NCBI RefSeq assembly: GCF_000282655.1
Contig: NZ_AKIV01000046.1
Span: forward strand, 62,001-126,000
DNA length: 64,000 nt
Direction of reading: 5' to 3'
From: Polaromonas sp. CF318
Lineage (GTDB): Bacteria > Pseudomonadota > Gammaproteobacteria > Burkholderiales > Burkholderiaceae_C
The translations under genes were made by a program, and so were the position numbers. The notes under the pieces are model-generated. The model did not search any database. It was not told the origin of the DNA and worked only from the letters and a program-made list of their open reading frames with translations. Below are positions 18,097-26,331 of the stretch, piece after piece (position 1 is the stretch's first letter; each line of letters opens with the position of its first letter).

Positions 18097-19605
18097 ATGG
18101 ACCGCGACAACACCCCTCTAGCCGACAACGACTGCTACCTCGCCCTGAAGGCGCGCGACGCGCGTTTTGACGGCAGCTTTTTCACCGGCGTGACTTCCAC
18201 CGGCATTTATTGCCGGCCGGTCTGCAGCGTGAAAACACCCAAGCGCGAGAACTGCCGTTTCTTCCACCATGCGGCGCAGGCCGAGAACGCCGGCTTTCGC
18301 CCCTGCCTGCGCTGCCGGCCCGAGCTGGCGCCGCATTCGGTGGTCTGGTCCATCCAGGACGCCTCTTACATCCTCGCGCACCAGGCGGCCCGCCTGCTCG
18401 ACGAGCCCGAGGTCTGGGCCGGTGAAGCACCCTCGGTCGAAAAGCTCGCCGCCCGGCTGGGCGTGAGTGACCGCCATGTGCGCCGCATCTTCGAGGCGCA
18501 GTTCGGCGTCTCGCCCATGCAGTACCTGCAGACGCACAGGCTGCACACCGCCAAGCAGTTGCTGGCCGACACCGACCTGCCGGTCACGCAGATCGCGCTG
18601 ATCAGCGGCTTTGCCAGCGTGCGCCGTTTCAACGCGGCTTTTGTCGAGCACTACAAGCTCAACCCCACCCAGCTGCGGCGCCAGGGGCCCGAGCGCAGCG
18701 GCAAGGTCGGCGAAGGCGCGACCATACGGCTGGGCTACCGCCCGCCCTATGACGTGCAGGCCATGCTGGCTTTTTTCAGCAAGCGCTGCATCAGCGCCAT
18801 CGAGTTCATCGACAGCGAAGCGGCCCAGCCCTGCCTGGGCCGGACCCTGAGCATCGAATCGGGCGGCAAGCAGCACACGGGCTGGCTGCTGGCAAGTTTC
18901 GAGGAAGAGCGTTCGCGCCTGGTGCTGCGCGTGAGCGACTCGCTGCGCGAGGTGCTGCCCCTGGTGATACGCCGCGTGCGCACCACCTTCGACCTGGACG
19001 CCGACCCGACGGCCATCAACAGCGTGCTGCATGCCGCCTTCCCCGACGGCGACGGCCTGCGCGTGCCGGGCGCGCTGGACGGCTATGAGCTCGCGGTGCG
19101 CGCCGTGCTGGGCCAGCAGATCACGGTGGCCGCCGCGCGCACCCTGGCCCAGCGCATGGTGGACCGCTTCGGCGAACCGGTGGAAACGCCGTGGCCAAAA
19201 CTCACGCGGCTCTTCCCCGCCCCCGCCGTGCTGGCGGCCGCCAGCGGCGACGCGCTGGGCCAGCTGGGCATCGTCAAGCAGCGCCAGGCCGCGATTGTGG
19301 GCATCGCCCAGGCGGTGGCCGACAAGCGCCTGCAGCTGCACAGCGGCGCCGACGTGAACGCCACGCTGGCCACGCTGAAAGAGTTGCCCGGCATAGGCGA
19401 CTGGACCGCGCAGTACATCGCCATGCGCGCGCTGCGCTGGCCCGACGCCTTCCCGGCGGGCGACGTGGCGCTGCACAAGGCCCTGGGCGTGCAGGGCCAG
19501 AAGAACCCGGCGCGCGAGGCCGAGCTGGCCTCGGCGGCCTGGAAACCCTGGCGTAGCTACGCCGTAATACGCGCCTGGAGCGGCACGCTGGAGCGCCCCG
19601 GCTGA
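18097..19605 (+). CDS. Ada-AlkA fusion: methyl-phosphotriester sensor plus 3-methyladenine DNA glycosylase
   Basis: 502 residues in three parts. Residues 1-80 form an Ada N-terminal domain with zinc/acceptor cysteines at 39, 43, 70 and 73, the same spacing as E. coli Ada 38/42/69/72. Residues 95-195 form an AraC-type HTH pair (LGVSDRHVRRIFEAQFGVSP and TQIALISGFASVRRFNAAF). The rest is AlkA-like with an HhH-GPD module (LPGIGDWTAQYIAMRAL and the catalytic Asp in FPAGDVAL). It should sense methylated phosphates, activate transcription and excise alkylated bases. The O6-methylguanine methyltransferase half of Ada is absent but encoded separately just downstream. Confidence 0.93.
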   Translation: MDRDNTPLADNDCYLALKARDARFDGSFFTGVTSTGIYCRPVCSVKTPKRENCRFFHHAAQAENAGFRPCLRCRPELAPHSVVWSIQDASYILAHQAARLLDEPEVWAGEAPSVEKLAARLGVSDRHVRRIFEAQFGVSPMQYLQTHRLHTAKQLLADTDLPVTQIALISGFASVRRFNAAFVEHYKLNPTQLRRQGPERSGKVGEGATIRLGYRPPYDVQAMLAFFSKRCISAIEFIDSEAAQPCLGRTLSIESGGKQHTGWLLASFEEERSRLVLRVSDSLREVLPLVIRRVRTTFDLDADPTAINSVLHAAFPDGDGLRVPGALDGYELAVRAVLGQQITVAAARTLAQRMVDRFGEPVETPWPKLTRLFPAPAVLAAASGDALGQLGIVKQRQAAIVGIAQAVADKRLQLHSGADVNATLATLKELPGIGDWTAQYIAMRALRWPDAFPAGDVALHKALGVQGQKNPAREAELASAAWKPWRSYAVIRAWSGTLERPG

Positions 19606-19810
19606 CGGCGATTCATGCGCGAGCGGAATGAATGCCAGGCCTCGATTTCATTGGACGGTACAGCGCCCAGGCGCGAACATCGCCGCTGAATGATCGGGCC
19701 GGCCTTTGCCCCGCGAAGAGACAAGACGACAAGACAGCCAAAGCCGCCTCATTAGGACTCAAAAAGACCTGATAAGGCAGACACTCGAAACCATTCAAAA
19801 GGTGAACAAG

Positions 19811-20332
19811 ATGAAATTCGACAACTCCATCGTCCAGACGACTTTTCACAGCCCCCTGGGGGAAATGATCATCGCCGCCACCGACAAAGGCCTGGCCGGC
19901 GTCTGGTTTGCCGGCCAGCGGCATTTGCCGCCCCAGCTCGTGAAGCCCTATGTCTGGCGCGAAGACCCGGAGCACCCGGTGCTCAGGCAAACCATTGCAC
20001 AGCTGACTGAATACTATGCCGGCACACGCACGACCTTCGACCTGCCGCTGGACCTGGGCCATGGCACGGCCTTCCAGCAATCGGTGTGGCAGGCCTTGCT
20101 GGCCATCCCGCAGGGCGACACCCTGAGCTACGGCCAGGTGAGCCAGCGCATAGGCAAACCCGAGGCGGTGCGCGCCGTGGGCGCCGCCGTCGGCCGCAAC
20201 CCGGTCAGCGTGATCGTGCCCTGCCACCGCGTGCTGGGCTCCGACGGTTCACTCACCGGTTATGCCGGCGGGCTGCACCGCAAGACCGCCTTGCTTAAAC
20301 TCGAAGGCGCACTTCAGGAGAGCATGCAGTGA
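19811..20332 (+). CDS. ogt: Methylated-DNA--[protein]-cysteine S-methyltransferase
   Basis: 173 residues. The suicide enzyme takes methyl groups from O6-methylguanine onto the Cys of its PCHR motif (Cys138). Around it are the family blocks FQQSVWQALLAIPQGDTLSYG (DNA-binding helix region) and NPVSVIVPCHRVLGSDGSLTGYAGG. The start at 19811 (MKFDNSIVQTTF) matches the usual N-terminal beta domain; upstream in-frame codons have no support. Placed about 200 bases after the Ada-AlkA fusion, it completes the set of Ada activities. Its stop overlaps the next gene (GTGA). Confidence 0.95.
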   Translation: MKFDNSIVQTTFHSPLGEMIIAATDKGLAGVWFAGQRHLPPQLVKPYVWREDPEHPVLRQTIAQLTEYYAGTRTTFDLPLDLGHGTAFQQSVWQALLAIPQGDTLSYGQVSQRIGKPEAVRAVGAAVGRNPVSVIVPCHRVLGSDGSLTGYAGGLHRKTALLKLEGALQESMQ

Positions 20333-21279
20333 GTTCCAGTCCTTCCGGCATCGCCGCGCCCCTGGGCGCGGCCGCCACCCAACCCAAAAGCTGGGTTGCC
20401 GACTTCGTGATGCTGGCCGCCATCTGGGGCTCATCCTTTCTGTTCATGCGCATCAGCACGGTGGAGTTCGGCCCGCTGCCGACCGCCGCCATGCGTGTGG
20501 CCATCGCCGCGCTGTTCCTTCTGCCCATCGTGTGGCTGCGCGGACTGCTGCCCGAGCTCAGGCAAAACTGGAAAAAGATTTTTTTCATCGGCGTGCTCAA
20601 TTCGGGCATTCCCTTTGCGTGTTTTTCCTTCGCGCTGCTGTCCATCACCACCGGCCTGTCGGCCATCCTCAACGCCACCGTGCCCATGTTCGGCGCGCTG
20701 ATCGCCTGGCTGTGGCTCAAGGACAAACCCAATGCCTCGCGCATCCTGGGCCTGGTCGTCGGTTTTGCCGGCGTGGCCATGCTGGCCTGGGACAAAGCCA
20801 CCTTCAAGCCCGATGCCTCGGGCGTGGCGCCCGGCTGGGCCGTGCTGGCCTGCCTGTTTGCCTGCCTGTGCTACGGCATTTCGGCCAGCTACACCAAGCG
20901 CTACCTCTCCGGCATGCCGCCCCTGGTGACGGCGGCCGGCAGCCAGATGGGCGCGACCTTGGGCCTGGCCCTGCCCGCCGCCTGGCTGTGGCCGGCACAG
21001 ATGCCGGGCGCGCATGCCTGGCTGGCGCTGCTGGCCGTGGGCGTGGTCTGCACCGGGGTGGCCTACATCCTGTTCTTTCGCCTGATCGAAAACGCCGGCC
21101 CGCCGCGCGCGCTCTCGGTCACCTTCCTGGTGCCGGTGTTTGCCGTGATTTACGGCGTGATCTTCCTCGGCGAGCATGTGACCGCCTGGATGGTGATCTG
21201 CGCCGTGGTGATTGTGCTTGGCACGGCGCTGTCGACTGGGCTGCTCAAGCTGGGGCGCAAAGCCCCCCAGCAAGCATGA
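20329..21279 (+). CDS. EamA/DMT-family transporter
   Basis: 316 residues with about ten transmembrane helices in two EamA repeats. The first opens with MLAAIWGSSFLFMRIS and the second with ACLCYGISASYTKRYL. PLGA/PKSW at the start suggests a short cytoplasmic N-terminus. The GTG start at 20329 overlaps the ogt stop, which points to cotranscription, although a repair role is not implied. Members export metabolites or amino acids; the substrate here is unknown. Confidence 0.9.
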   Translation: MSSSPSGIAAPLGAAATQPKSWVADFVMLAAIWGSSFLFMRISTVEFGPLPTAAMRVAIAALFLLPIVWLRGLLPELRQNWKKIFFIGVLNSGIPFACFSFALLSITTGLSAILNATVPMFGALIAWLWLKDKPNASRILGLVVGFAGVAMLAWDKATFKPDASGVAPGWAVLACLFACLCYGISASYTKRYLSGMPPLVTAAGSQMGATLGLALPAAWLWPAQMPGAHAWLALLAVGVVCTGVAYILFFRLIENAGPPRALSVTFLVPVFAVIYGVIFLGEHVTAWMVICAVVIVLGTALSTGLLKLGRKAPQQA

Positions 21280-21446
21280 CGTCGGCCCGAAAGGCCAAGC
21301 TCAAGATCAAGCTGGCCGTGCCCAAGCCGCGCAACCCGCTGGTCGCACCCGCGGCCCAGCGCAAGGCCGGTTCGCACCGCAAGTCCGAAGCGAGCCTGCG
21401 CAAGAAGGAAAAAATGGCGCTCAAAAAGCAGCTGTTTCAGCTGTAA
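21276..21446 (+). CDS. Small basic protein coupled to the EamA gene
   Basis: 56 residues, very rich in Lys, Arg and Ala (TSARKAKLKIKLAVPKPRNP, then KKEKMALKKQLFQL at the end). The ATG at 21276 overlaps the transporter stop in an ATGA, the main support for translation. The KPRNPLVAPA...RKAG stretch resembles small conserved Burkholderiales proteins I recall, with no known function. Nucleic-acid or ribosome binding is a guess from charge only. Confidence 0.5.
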   Translation: MTSARKAKLKIKLAVPKPRNPLVAPAAQRKAGSHRKSEASLRKKEKMALKKQLFQL

Positions 21447-21527
21447 TACGCCGTCATGCGCGTGTCGCCCAGGCTGGGTGAGAATCAGGGCTCCATCCAT
21501 CTGGTTCACACAACAAGGGCGACTCAC

Positions 21528-22757
21528 ATGCTGCAGCTCCATGCTTCCGGCCAGGCCGGACGCACTACCACCTCCACCTCACCCACAACGGCCTTGCGCG
21601 CCCTGCTCACCGGCCTTTGCCTTCTGGCGTCCACCGGTGGCGCACAGGCCCAGGCATCACTCGATGCGATGGTCATGGAAGAGGCACAGCAAGCCGGCTT
21701 CCCCGCAATGGCCGCCGCGGTAGTCAGCAAGGGCCAGCTGATGGCTGTGGGCACGGGCGGTACGCGCCGTGTCGGAACCCACATTCCGGTCACGCACGCT
21801 GACCGTTTTCACATAGGCTCGGACACCAAGGCCATGACGGCATTGATGGCCGCCATGATGATCGAGGAAGGCAAGCTGCGTTGGGACAGCACGCTGGCCG
21901 AGATCTTCCCCGAACTCGCCGCCGGTATGGACGCCGGCGTGCGCCGCGTGACAGTCAAGCAGTTGCTGTCGCATACCAGCGGCTTCCCTTCCGACAACGC
22001 CGACTTCGACACGCTGCTGGCCAAGATTCCCGCCCAGCCCGGCAACCTCAGCGACCAGCGTTACTGGATGGTGCAGCAAGTCGCCGGCAAAGCCCTGGCG
22101 AGCGAGCCCGGCACCAGCTTTGCGTATTCCAACCTGGGCTACACCCTGGCCGGCGCCGTGATTGAGCGCGCCAGCGGCACATCCTGGGAAGAGATGATCG
22201 TCCAGCGCGTCTTCACGCCCCTGGGCTTGAAGACCGCCGGCATAGGCCCGCAGGCCTCCGTCGGCCGGGTGGATGCGCCGCTGGGCCACACACTGGAGGG
22301 CGGCAAACTCAAAGCCATGCTGAGCAGCCCGCAGGCCGACAACCCGCTCGTCATCAGCCCGGCCGGTACCGTGCACATGTCGGTGCAGGATTTTGCCCGC
22401 TGGGGCGGCTGGATGGCCGGCCAGGGCAAACGCCCGCCGCACCTGGTCAAACCCGAAACCATGAAAAAACTGGTGACGCCGGTGATCTCCATGGCCGCCA
22501 CGGCCACAGCGTCAACCACTGTCGCGGGCGCCGCGGAATACGCATTGGGCTGGGCCACCAAAGACATGCCGTGGACAAGCTATCCGCTGGCTTTTCATGG
22601 CGGCTCCAACGGCATGAACAAGGCCTATATCTGGATCGACACCCGGCGTGACGCGTCCATCGTCGTCATGACCAATGTGGCGATTCCCAGCACCGACGAA
22701 GTCATGCTCAAGCTGGGCGGCAAGCTCTACGGCCGCTACCTGAGTTCGGCGAAATAA
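21528..22757 (+). CDS. Secreted serine beta-lactamase-family hydrolase (class C/PBP-like)
   Basis: 409 residues. A twin-stretch N-terminus with a hydrophobic segment (LRALLTGLCLLASTGGAQAQ) looks like a signal peptide cleaved after AQA. The active-site triad of the family is present: SxxK as Ser98-Asp-Thr-Lys101, YxN as YSN in FAYSNLGYTLAG, and HxG as HGG in AFHGGSNG. Such proteins are class C beta-lactamases, esterases or D-amino peptidases. The overall look (HTSGFPSDNADF) favours a peptidase/esterase rather than a resistance enzyme. The ATG at 21528 gives the full signal peptide. Confidence 0.85.
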   Translation: MLQLHASGQAGRTTTSTSPTTALRALLTGLCLLASTGGAQAQASLDAMVMEEAQQAGFPAMAAAVVSKGQLMAVGTGGTRRVGTHIPVTHADRFHIGSDTKAMTALMAAMMIEEGKLRWDSTLAEIFPELAAGMDAGVRRVTVKQLLSHTSGFPSDNADFDTLLAKIPAQPGNLSDQRYWMVQQVAGKALASEPGTSFAYSNLGYTLAGAVIERASGTSWEEMIVQRVFTPLGLKTAGIGPQASVGRVDAPLGHTLEGGKLKAMLSSPQADNPLVISPAGTVHMSVQDFARWGGWMAGQGKRPPHLVKPETMKKLVTPVISMAATATASTTVAGAAEYALGWATKDMPWTSYPLAFHGGSNGMNKAYIWIDTRRDASIVVMTNVAIPSTDEVMLKLGGKLYGRYLSSAK

Positions 22758-22810
22758 AAACCTCGGGCGAAGAAAGCTATATTCGATACCACCCCAACCA
22801 AGGAGCAAGC

Positions 22811-23218
22811 ATGAGCGACACCATCTGGGTACGCAGGAAGTCTCGCGTCGGCACCGATGATTCAGGCGACGACTACGACCACTCGCTTTTTTGCAAGGCC
22901 TCTGAAGAACTGGACGAACTCGCCAAAAGCCTGGGGGTGCGTGTACTTTCAGACTTCATCGACACCACCGACATGCAGTACAACTTTTCCGAGGACGATC
23001 TTCCCGAGTCCTGGATTGCCGAGAACGAAAAGTGGTTTGCGCCCGCAGATGCTCTACCCTCGCTCACCAGGATCGTCGAGCGCCTGAAATCAGGCGAAGT
23101 CAAAGGCATCAAGGAAAAGCTGCGTCCCGAACTCATTGAGGAACTGGAAGACTGCCTGGTCAAAGTGGCCGAAGCCGAGAAAGAGGCGGACCAGTTCCAC
23201 TTCTGCCTGGTGATGTGA
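22811..23218 (+). CDS. Conserved hypothetical acidic protein
   Basis: 135 residues, strongly acidic, preceded by a clear ribosome site (AAGGAG, seven bases before the ATG). It contains no membrane segment or signal. The central part (FIDTTDMQYNFSEDDLPESWI) and a charged C-terminal helix (GEVKGIKEKLRPELIEELED) suggest a small cytoplasmic alpha/beta protein. I do not recognise a domain. It is followed 15 bases later by a DUF4375-like gene, and such pairs of small acidic proteins are sometimes immunity-type proteins; this is only a thought from context. Confidence 0.65.
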   Translation: MSDTIWVRRKSRVGTDDSGDDYDHSLFCKASEELDELAKSLGVRVLSDFIDTTDMQYNFSEDDLPESWIAENEKWFAPADALPSLTRIVERLKSGEVKGIKEKLRPELIEELEDCLVKVAEAEKEADQFHFCLVM

Positions 23219-23233
23219 GGCCCTGGCCCGTCA

Positions 23234-23761
23234 ATGCCGTACACACCCCCGCCCCTGCTTGAGCCGTCCCTGCGCGCCCTGCAGGACTACATGCATCGCT
23301 TCTACCCGGACCGCGCCGAGATCGACCCCATCCCCCTGGACTTCTGGTCGGTCGCCGACGACGACCTGTTCCTCGAAATCCTGAGTTACATGCCCCTGCA
23401 CATCAGCGAAGAAGCGCAGGCCAGGATCGCTGAGTGGCCCGTCGCCTTCCAACTCGCATTTCCGATCTTCTGGCTTGAAGACGACTACGAATTCAACGGC
23501 TGGACGGCGCTGACCAACGCGGGCGAGGAGCTGCTTCAGCTTGCCGTCGATGCCTACGACCGCATTGGCATGCATTCCGAAGCCCAGGCCCTTGCCAAGG
23601 CACTGGTGTCGGTCCGCCAGGCGCCTGCCGATGAAGCCGCAGCGGAGCGGGCGTACAAGTCCATGCCGAACCCGTATGCGGACGATGAGGCCAAGTTCGA
23701 GGAGCTGCTGCGATTTTTTCGCGGGAATGCGGGGCTTTGGCAGGCAGGGAAGCAGCCCTGA
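23234..23761 (+). CDS. DUF4375/DMP19-like hypothetical protein
   Basis: 175 residues, acidic. The segment EFNGWTALTNAGEELLQLAVDAYDRIGMHSEA resembles the DUF4375 pattern (an NG-containing loop, then a helix with A..A...IG...A). That domain includes the Neisseria DNA-mimic protein DMP19. The rest (YKSMPNPYADDEAKFEELLRFF) fits the C-terminal helix of such proteins. The family assignment is from pattern only. It lies between a hypothetical gene and a VOC protein on the same strand with short gaps. Confidence 0.55.
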   Translation: MPYTPPPLLEPSLRALQDYMHRFYPDRAEIDPIPLDFWSVADDDLFLEILSYMPLHISEEAQARIAEWPVAFQLAFPIFWLEDDYEFNGWTALTNAGEELLQLAVDAYDRIGMHSEAQALAKALVSVRQAPADEAAAERAYKSMPNPYADDEAKFEELLRFFRGNAGLWQAGKQP

Positions 23762-23817
23762 GCCCTCCATCGGGCAGCGCCAGGCTTCGCTCAGACCCCT
23801 ACTCTTCAGGAGAACCC

Positions 23818-24192
23818 ATGTTTGACCACGTCAAATTCGGCGTCAGCGACTATGCAACGAGCAAAGCCTTCTTCCTCAAGGCACTTGAGCCGCTCGGCGT
23901 AAGGGTTGCCTCGGAGGGGCCGCCGGCCTACGGCGTCGAGCTCAGTTCAAAGGCCAAGGCTTCTTTGTGCCTGCTTCAAACCGGGGAGAAGCCGGCGCAT
24001 CTTCATTTGGCATTCGCGGCCGAGAATCGCCAGCAAGTCGACGCTTTCTACCGCGCGGCTTTGGAGGCGGGCGGCAAAGACAATGGCGCGCCTGGCCTGC
24101 GTCCGCACTACCACGCGAACTACTATGCGGCTTTTGTGATTGGTCCGGACGGGCACAACATCGAAGTGGTTTGCCACGAACCCGATGCCTGA
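23818..24192 (+). CDS. VOC-family (glyoxalase/bleomycin resistance-like) protein
   Basis: 124 residues, one vicinal-oxygen-chelate domain. It starts FDHVKFGVSDYATSKAFF with the N-terminal metal His in the first strand, and has LHLAFAAENRQQVDAFY in the middle and FVIGPDGHNIEVVCHE at the end, where the Glu is the usual last ligand. A strong AGGAGAA site precedes the ATG at 23818, which fixes the start. The reaction cannot be told from sequence; members range from lyases to dioxygenases. Confidence 0.88.
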   Translation: MFDHVKFGVSDYATSKAFFLKALEPLGVRVASEGPPAYGVELSSKAKASLCLLQTGEKPAHLHLAFAAENRQQVDAFYRAALEAGGKDNGAPGLRPHYHANYYAAFVIGPDGHNIEVVCHEPDA

Positions 24193-24206
24193 ACGCCGGC
24201 CACATG

Positions 24207-24434
24207 CTACTTGCATATCCAGCAAACACTTGCGAGCACACGGTAGACAAACCAGAGCCCTAGAAATACAGCGACAGCGATTACGAAGAGGCACCCGGTG
24301 GCCCCCGAAGCGGAAAAACTCTGCTCTTTGTGTTTCGGATCGCGAGACGCGTGACGTGCCCTGTTGCACGTATGGCAAGCAGAAGCGCCCAAACTATTGA
24401 AAGCTCCGCACGTTTTGCATTCCCAGTCACTCAT
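24207..24434 (-). CDS. Small membrane protein with a RanBP2-type zinc finger
   Basis: 75 residues. The N-terminus has Trp4, Cys6, Cys9, Asn13, Cys20 and Cys23 (WECKTCGAFNSLGASACHTC), which is the RanBP2 zinc-finger spacing W-x-C-x2-C-x3-N-x6-C-x2-C. One transmembrane helix (about 47-65, GCLFVIAVAVFLGLWFVY) follows, then a short tail with CWICK. No role is known. The region is less GC-rich than its surroundings. It is convergent with the VOC gene. Confidence 0.6.
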   Translation of the reverse strand: MSDWECKTCGAFNSLGASACHTCNRARHASRDPKHKEQSFSASGATGCLFVIAVAVFLGLWFVYRVLASVCWICK

Positions 24435-24514
24435 CGCCGCCTAAAGTTTGACATGAGAGGCGCTGACCGGCTCGCCGGTCGGCATCTTCTCGGTGAAAGG
24501 GTTGGGCCGTTGAC

Positions 24515-24850
24515 TCACCTTGGCGCGAAATCGGGCATCAAACCGTTGAGCCATGGAACCTCACTGAAGGGCATGCCCTCGTTTATGGCCTCGCATTCTT
24601 CTCCGGAGAGCCATGTGCCGTGGGCATCGACGAAGAATGGGGTACCGGTCGTTAATTTGGCGACCTCTGAAAGGCCTATGAAGTCTCTGCGAAGGAGGAG
24701 GTCCATCGGAGCGACCTCGGTTATCAAGACAGCGGTCGGCGGCAGCTTGGACCCCATCGGACAAAGGGCAAAGTTGCGCCTTCCGTTGGAGTTCTGGCAT
24801 AGCGCCACCCGGTACGTCTTCTTCTCGTCGACTTCATTGCGCATCCACAT
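24515..24850 (-). CDS. Hypothetical protein
   Basis: 111 residues from the ATG at 24850, which has GGAGGG seven bases upstream; the ATG at 24865 lacks such a site. No recognisable domain, signal or membrane segment. The protein has a mixed alpha/beta look with motifs such as GTPFFVDAHGTWLSGEECEA. Base composition is lower in GC than the core genes around it, and it sits in a stretch of small unknown genes (22.8-24.9 kb), so recent acquisition is possible. Confidence 0.5.
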   Translation of the reverse strand: MWMRNEVDEKKTYRVALCQNSNGRRNFALCPMGSKLPPTAVLITEVAPMDLLLRRDFIGLSEVAKLTTGTPFFVDAHGTWLSGEECEAINEGMPFSEVPWLNGLMPDFAPR

Positions 24851-24926
24851 TTCGACACCCTCCATCCGTGAGTGAGAACTCTAGTTCGCTGCGCCGGGTG
24901 GCACTACGTAAAAGCACCTCTGCATC

Positions 24927-26171
24927 TCACGATGGCGCGCGAAGCAGGTTGATCGCCTTGATTAAACCAGCATCCTGGTCCGTCCCCGCATCTTCCATCC
25001 GCTGAAGGTCCGGGGCCTGCACGTCCGGCTCCAGTCCATTCCCTTGCAACTGCCGTCCACTTGGCGTTTTGTAAAACGCAGTGGTCAGCTTGACCGCCGA
25101 GTCTTTCGACAATGGCCTGAGCGTCTGAATCGTTCCCCGGCCAAAGGTCTTGCTTCCCATCAATTTGGCCCGGTTGTTGTCTCTCAATGCCGCGGCGATG
25201 ATCTCTACGCCGGACGCGGTACCTGCATTGACAAGAACCACCAGCGGTACGGACTTCATGGCATCAGGCCAATCGTCACGCTTGGCATATCCGCCTTTCA
25301 GAATCTCGTCCCTGTTTGCCGTCCAGGCCCGGTTCGATTCGGACAAGCGGCCCTCAGTGCTCACGATCGGCGCATCCGGGGGCAAGAACATCGCCGCCAG
25401 TTCGATCGATGACAGCAGCAGCCCGCCGGGGGAGTTTCTCAAGTCGAGCACGAGACCACGCAGGGGGCCGGTAGCTTGAAGCTTGCGAAACTCCGCGCGC
25501 ACATCAGGGGCCGTGCTCTCGTTGACGCTGGGAATGCGCAAATACCCGATGTCAAACGGGGCTCGTCGTGAAGACACTCGCCTGAGATAGCTTGGCTCTC
25601 TGATCAGCGTAAGCGAGCGGTTCTCCATCTCGCCTGGGCGTCTGATGGTCAGGTTGACCGTTGTCCCGGGTTTTCCCCGTAACCTCTTTACAGCGTCCCG
25701 GGCCTCGCTCTCTTCCATTGAATGACCATCGATCTCCATGATGTAGTCCTTGGGGCGGAGCCCGGATCGAGAGGCCGGCGAGCCTTCAATGGCCGAGACC
25801 ACCGTTGGCAAACCCGCACGAATGACTATCTCGACACCGATGCCGACAAGGTCTTTTGGAGGCCCCCGCATGAAGTCCTCGAACTCGTCTTTCTCCATAT
25901 AGGCGGACTGCAAGTCCAGCTTATTCAGCATGCCCTTCATGCAGGAGGCCAGCACTACCGTGCCGTCTACGGGCGTCACGTAATCTGTCTGGATCATTCC
26001 ATAGATGCTGGCGACTTTTTTCAGTTCATCCAGCACTTCTGGACTGAGCTTCTGCGCCTGCGCCATGGCGAGATTTATCGAGCCCCCCAAAAGACCAATA
26101 ACCAGAAGCAATGCTGCTCTACCGTAGTGAGAAAAAAACATCTTCTTAACGACTCCGCGAAAGGTGTGCAA
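24927..26171 (-). CDS. S41-family C-terminal processing peptidase-like protein with Lys-to-Arg change
   Basis: 414 residues. A signal/anchor at about 19-38 (LLLVIGLLGGSINLAMAQAQ) sends it to the periplasm. A helical N-domain is followed by a PDZ domain (about 106-190, with SPASRSGLRPKDYIMEIDG) and the S41 catalytic domain (LVLDLRNSPGG, VLVNAGTASGVEI, GSKTFGRGTIQ). Aligned on CtpB and Prc, the nucleophile is Ser320 and the position 25 residues later, Lys in those enzymes, is Arg345; Lys341 is close by. It may be an atypical or inactive protease. Single gene, lower GC than neighbours. Confidence 0.85.
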   Translation of the reverse strand: MHTFRGVVKKMFFSHYGRAALLLVIGLLGGSINLAMAQAQKLSPEVLDELKKVASIYGMIQTDYVTPVDGTVVLASCMKGMLNKLDLQSAYMEKDEFEDFMRGPPKDLVGIGVEIVIRAGLPTVVSAIEGSPASRSGLRPKDYIMEIDGHSMEESEARDAVKRLRGKPGTTVNLTIRRPGEMENRSLTLIREPSYLRRVSSRRAPFDIGYLRIPSVNESTAPDVRAEFRKLQATGPLRGLVLDLRNSPGGLLLSSIELAAMFLPPDAPIVSTEGRLSESNRAWTANRDEILKGGYAKRDDWPDAMKSVPLVVLVNAGTASGVEIIAAALRDNNRAKLMGSKTFGRGTIQTLRPLSKDSAVKLTTAFYKTPSGRQLQGNGLEPDVQAPDLQRMEDAGTDQDAGLIKAINLLRAPS

Positions 26172-26331
26172 AAGGACCGGCCCGCAGGGCGATTCTAGGT
26201 GGACAGCATGCCTGCCGCCTCCTCAATATGGACTAGCTCAGAGGCAGGCAGCTGACTCCCTCATGCCTGACCATCGCTACCCATACGAGTTTTGTCCCTG
26301 GACCTTGGGGCTTCCTGCAGCCTGAACGCCC

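Noticed and set aside
24927-26171. First impression that the S41 protein lacks its catalytic serine because SASASE is absent
   Set aside because: Aligning on the 25-residue spacing of Prc and CtpB shows Ser320 is in the nucleophile position; only the Lys position is changed.
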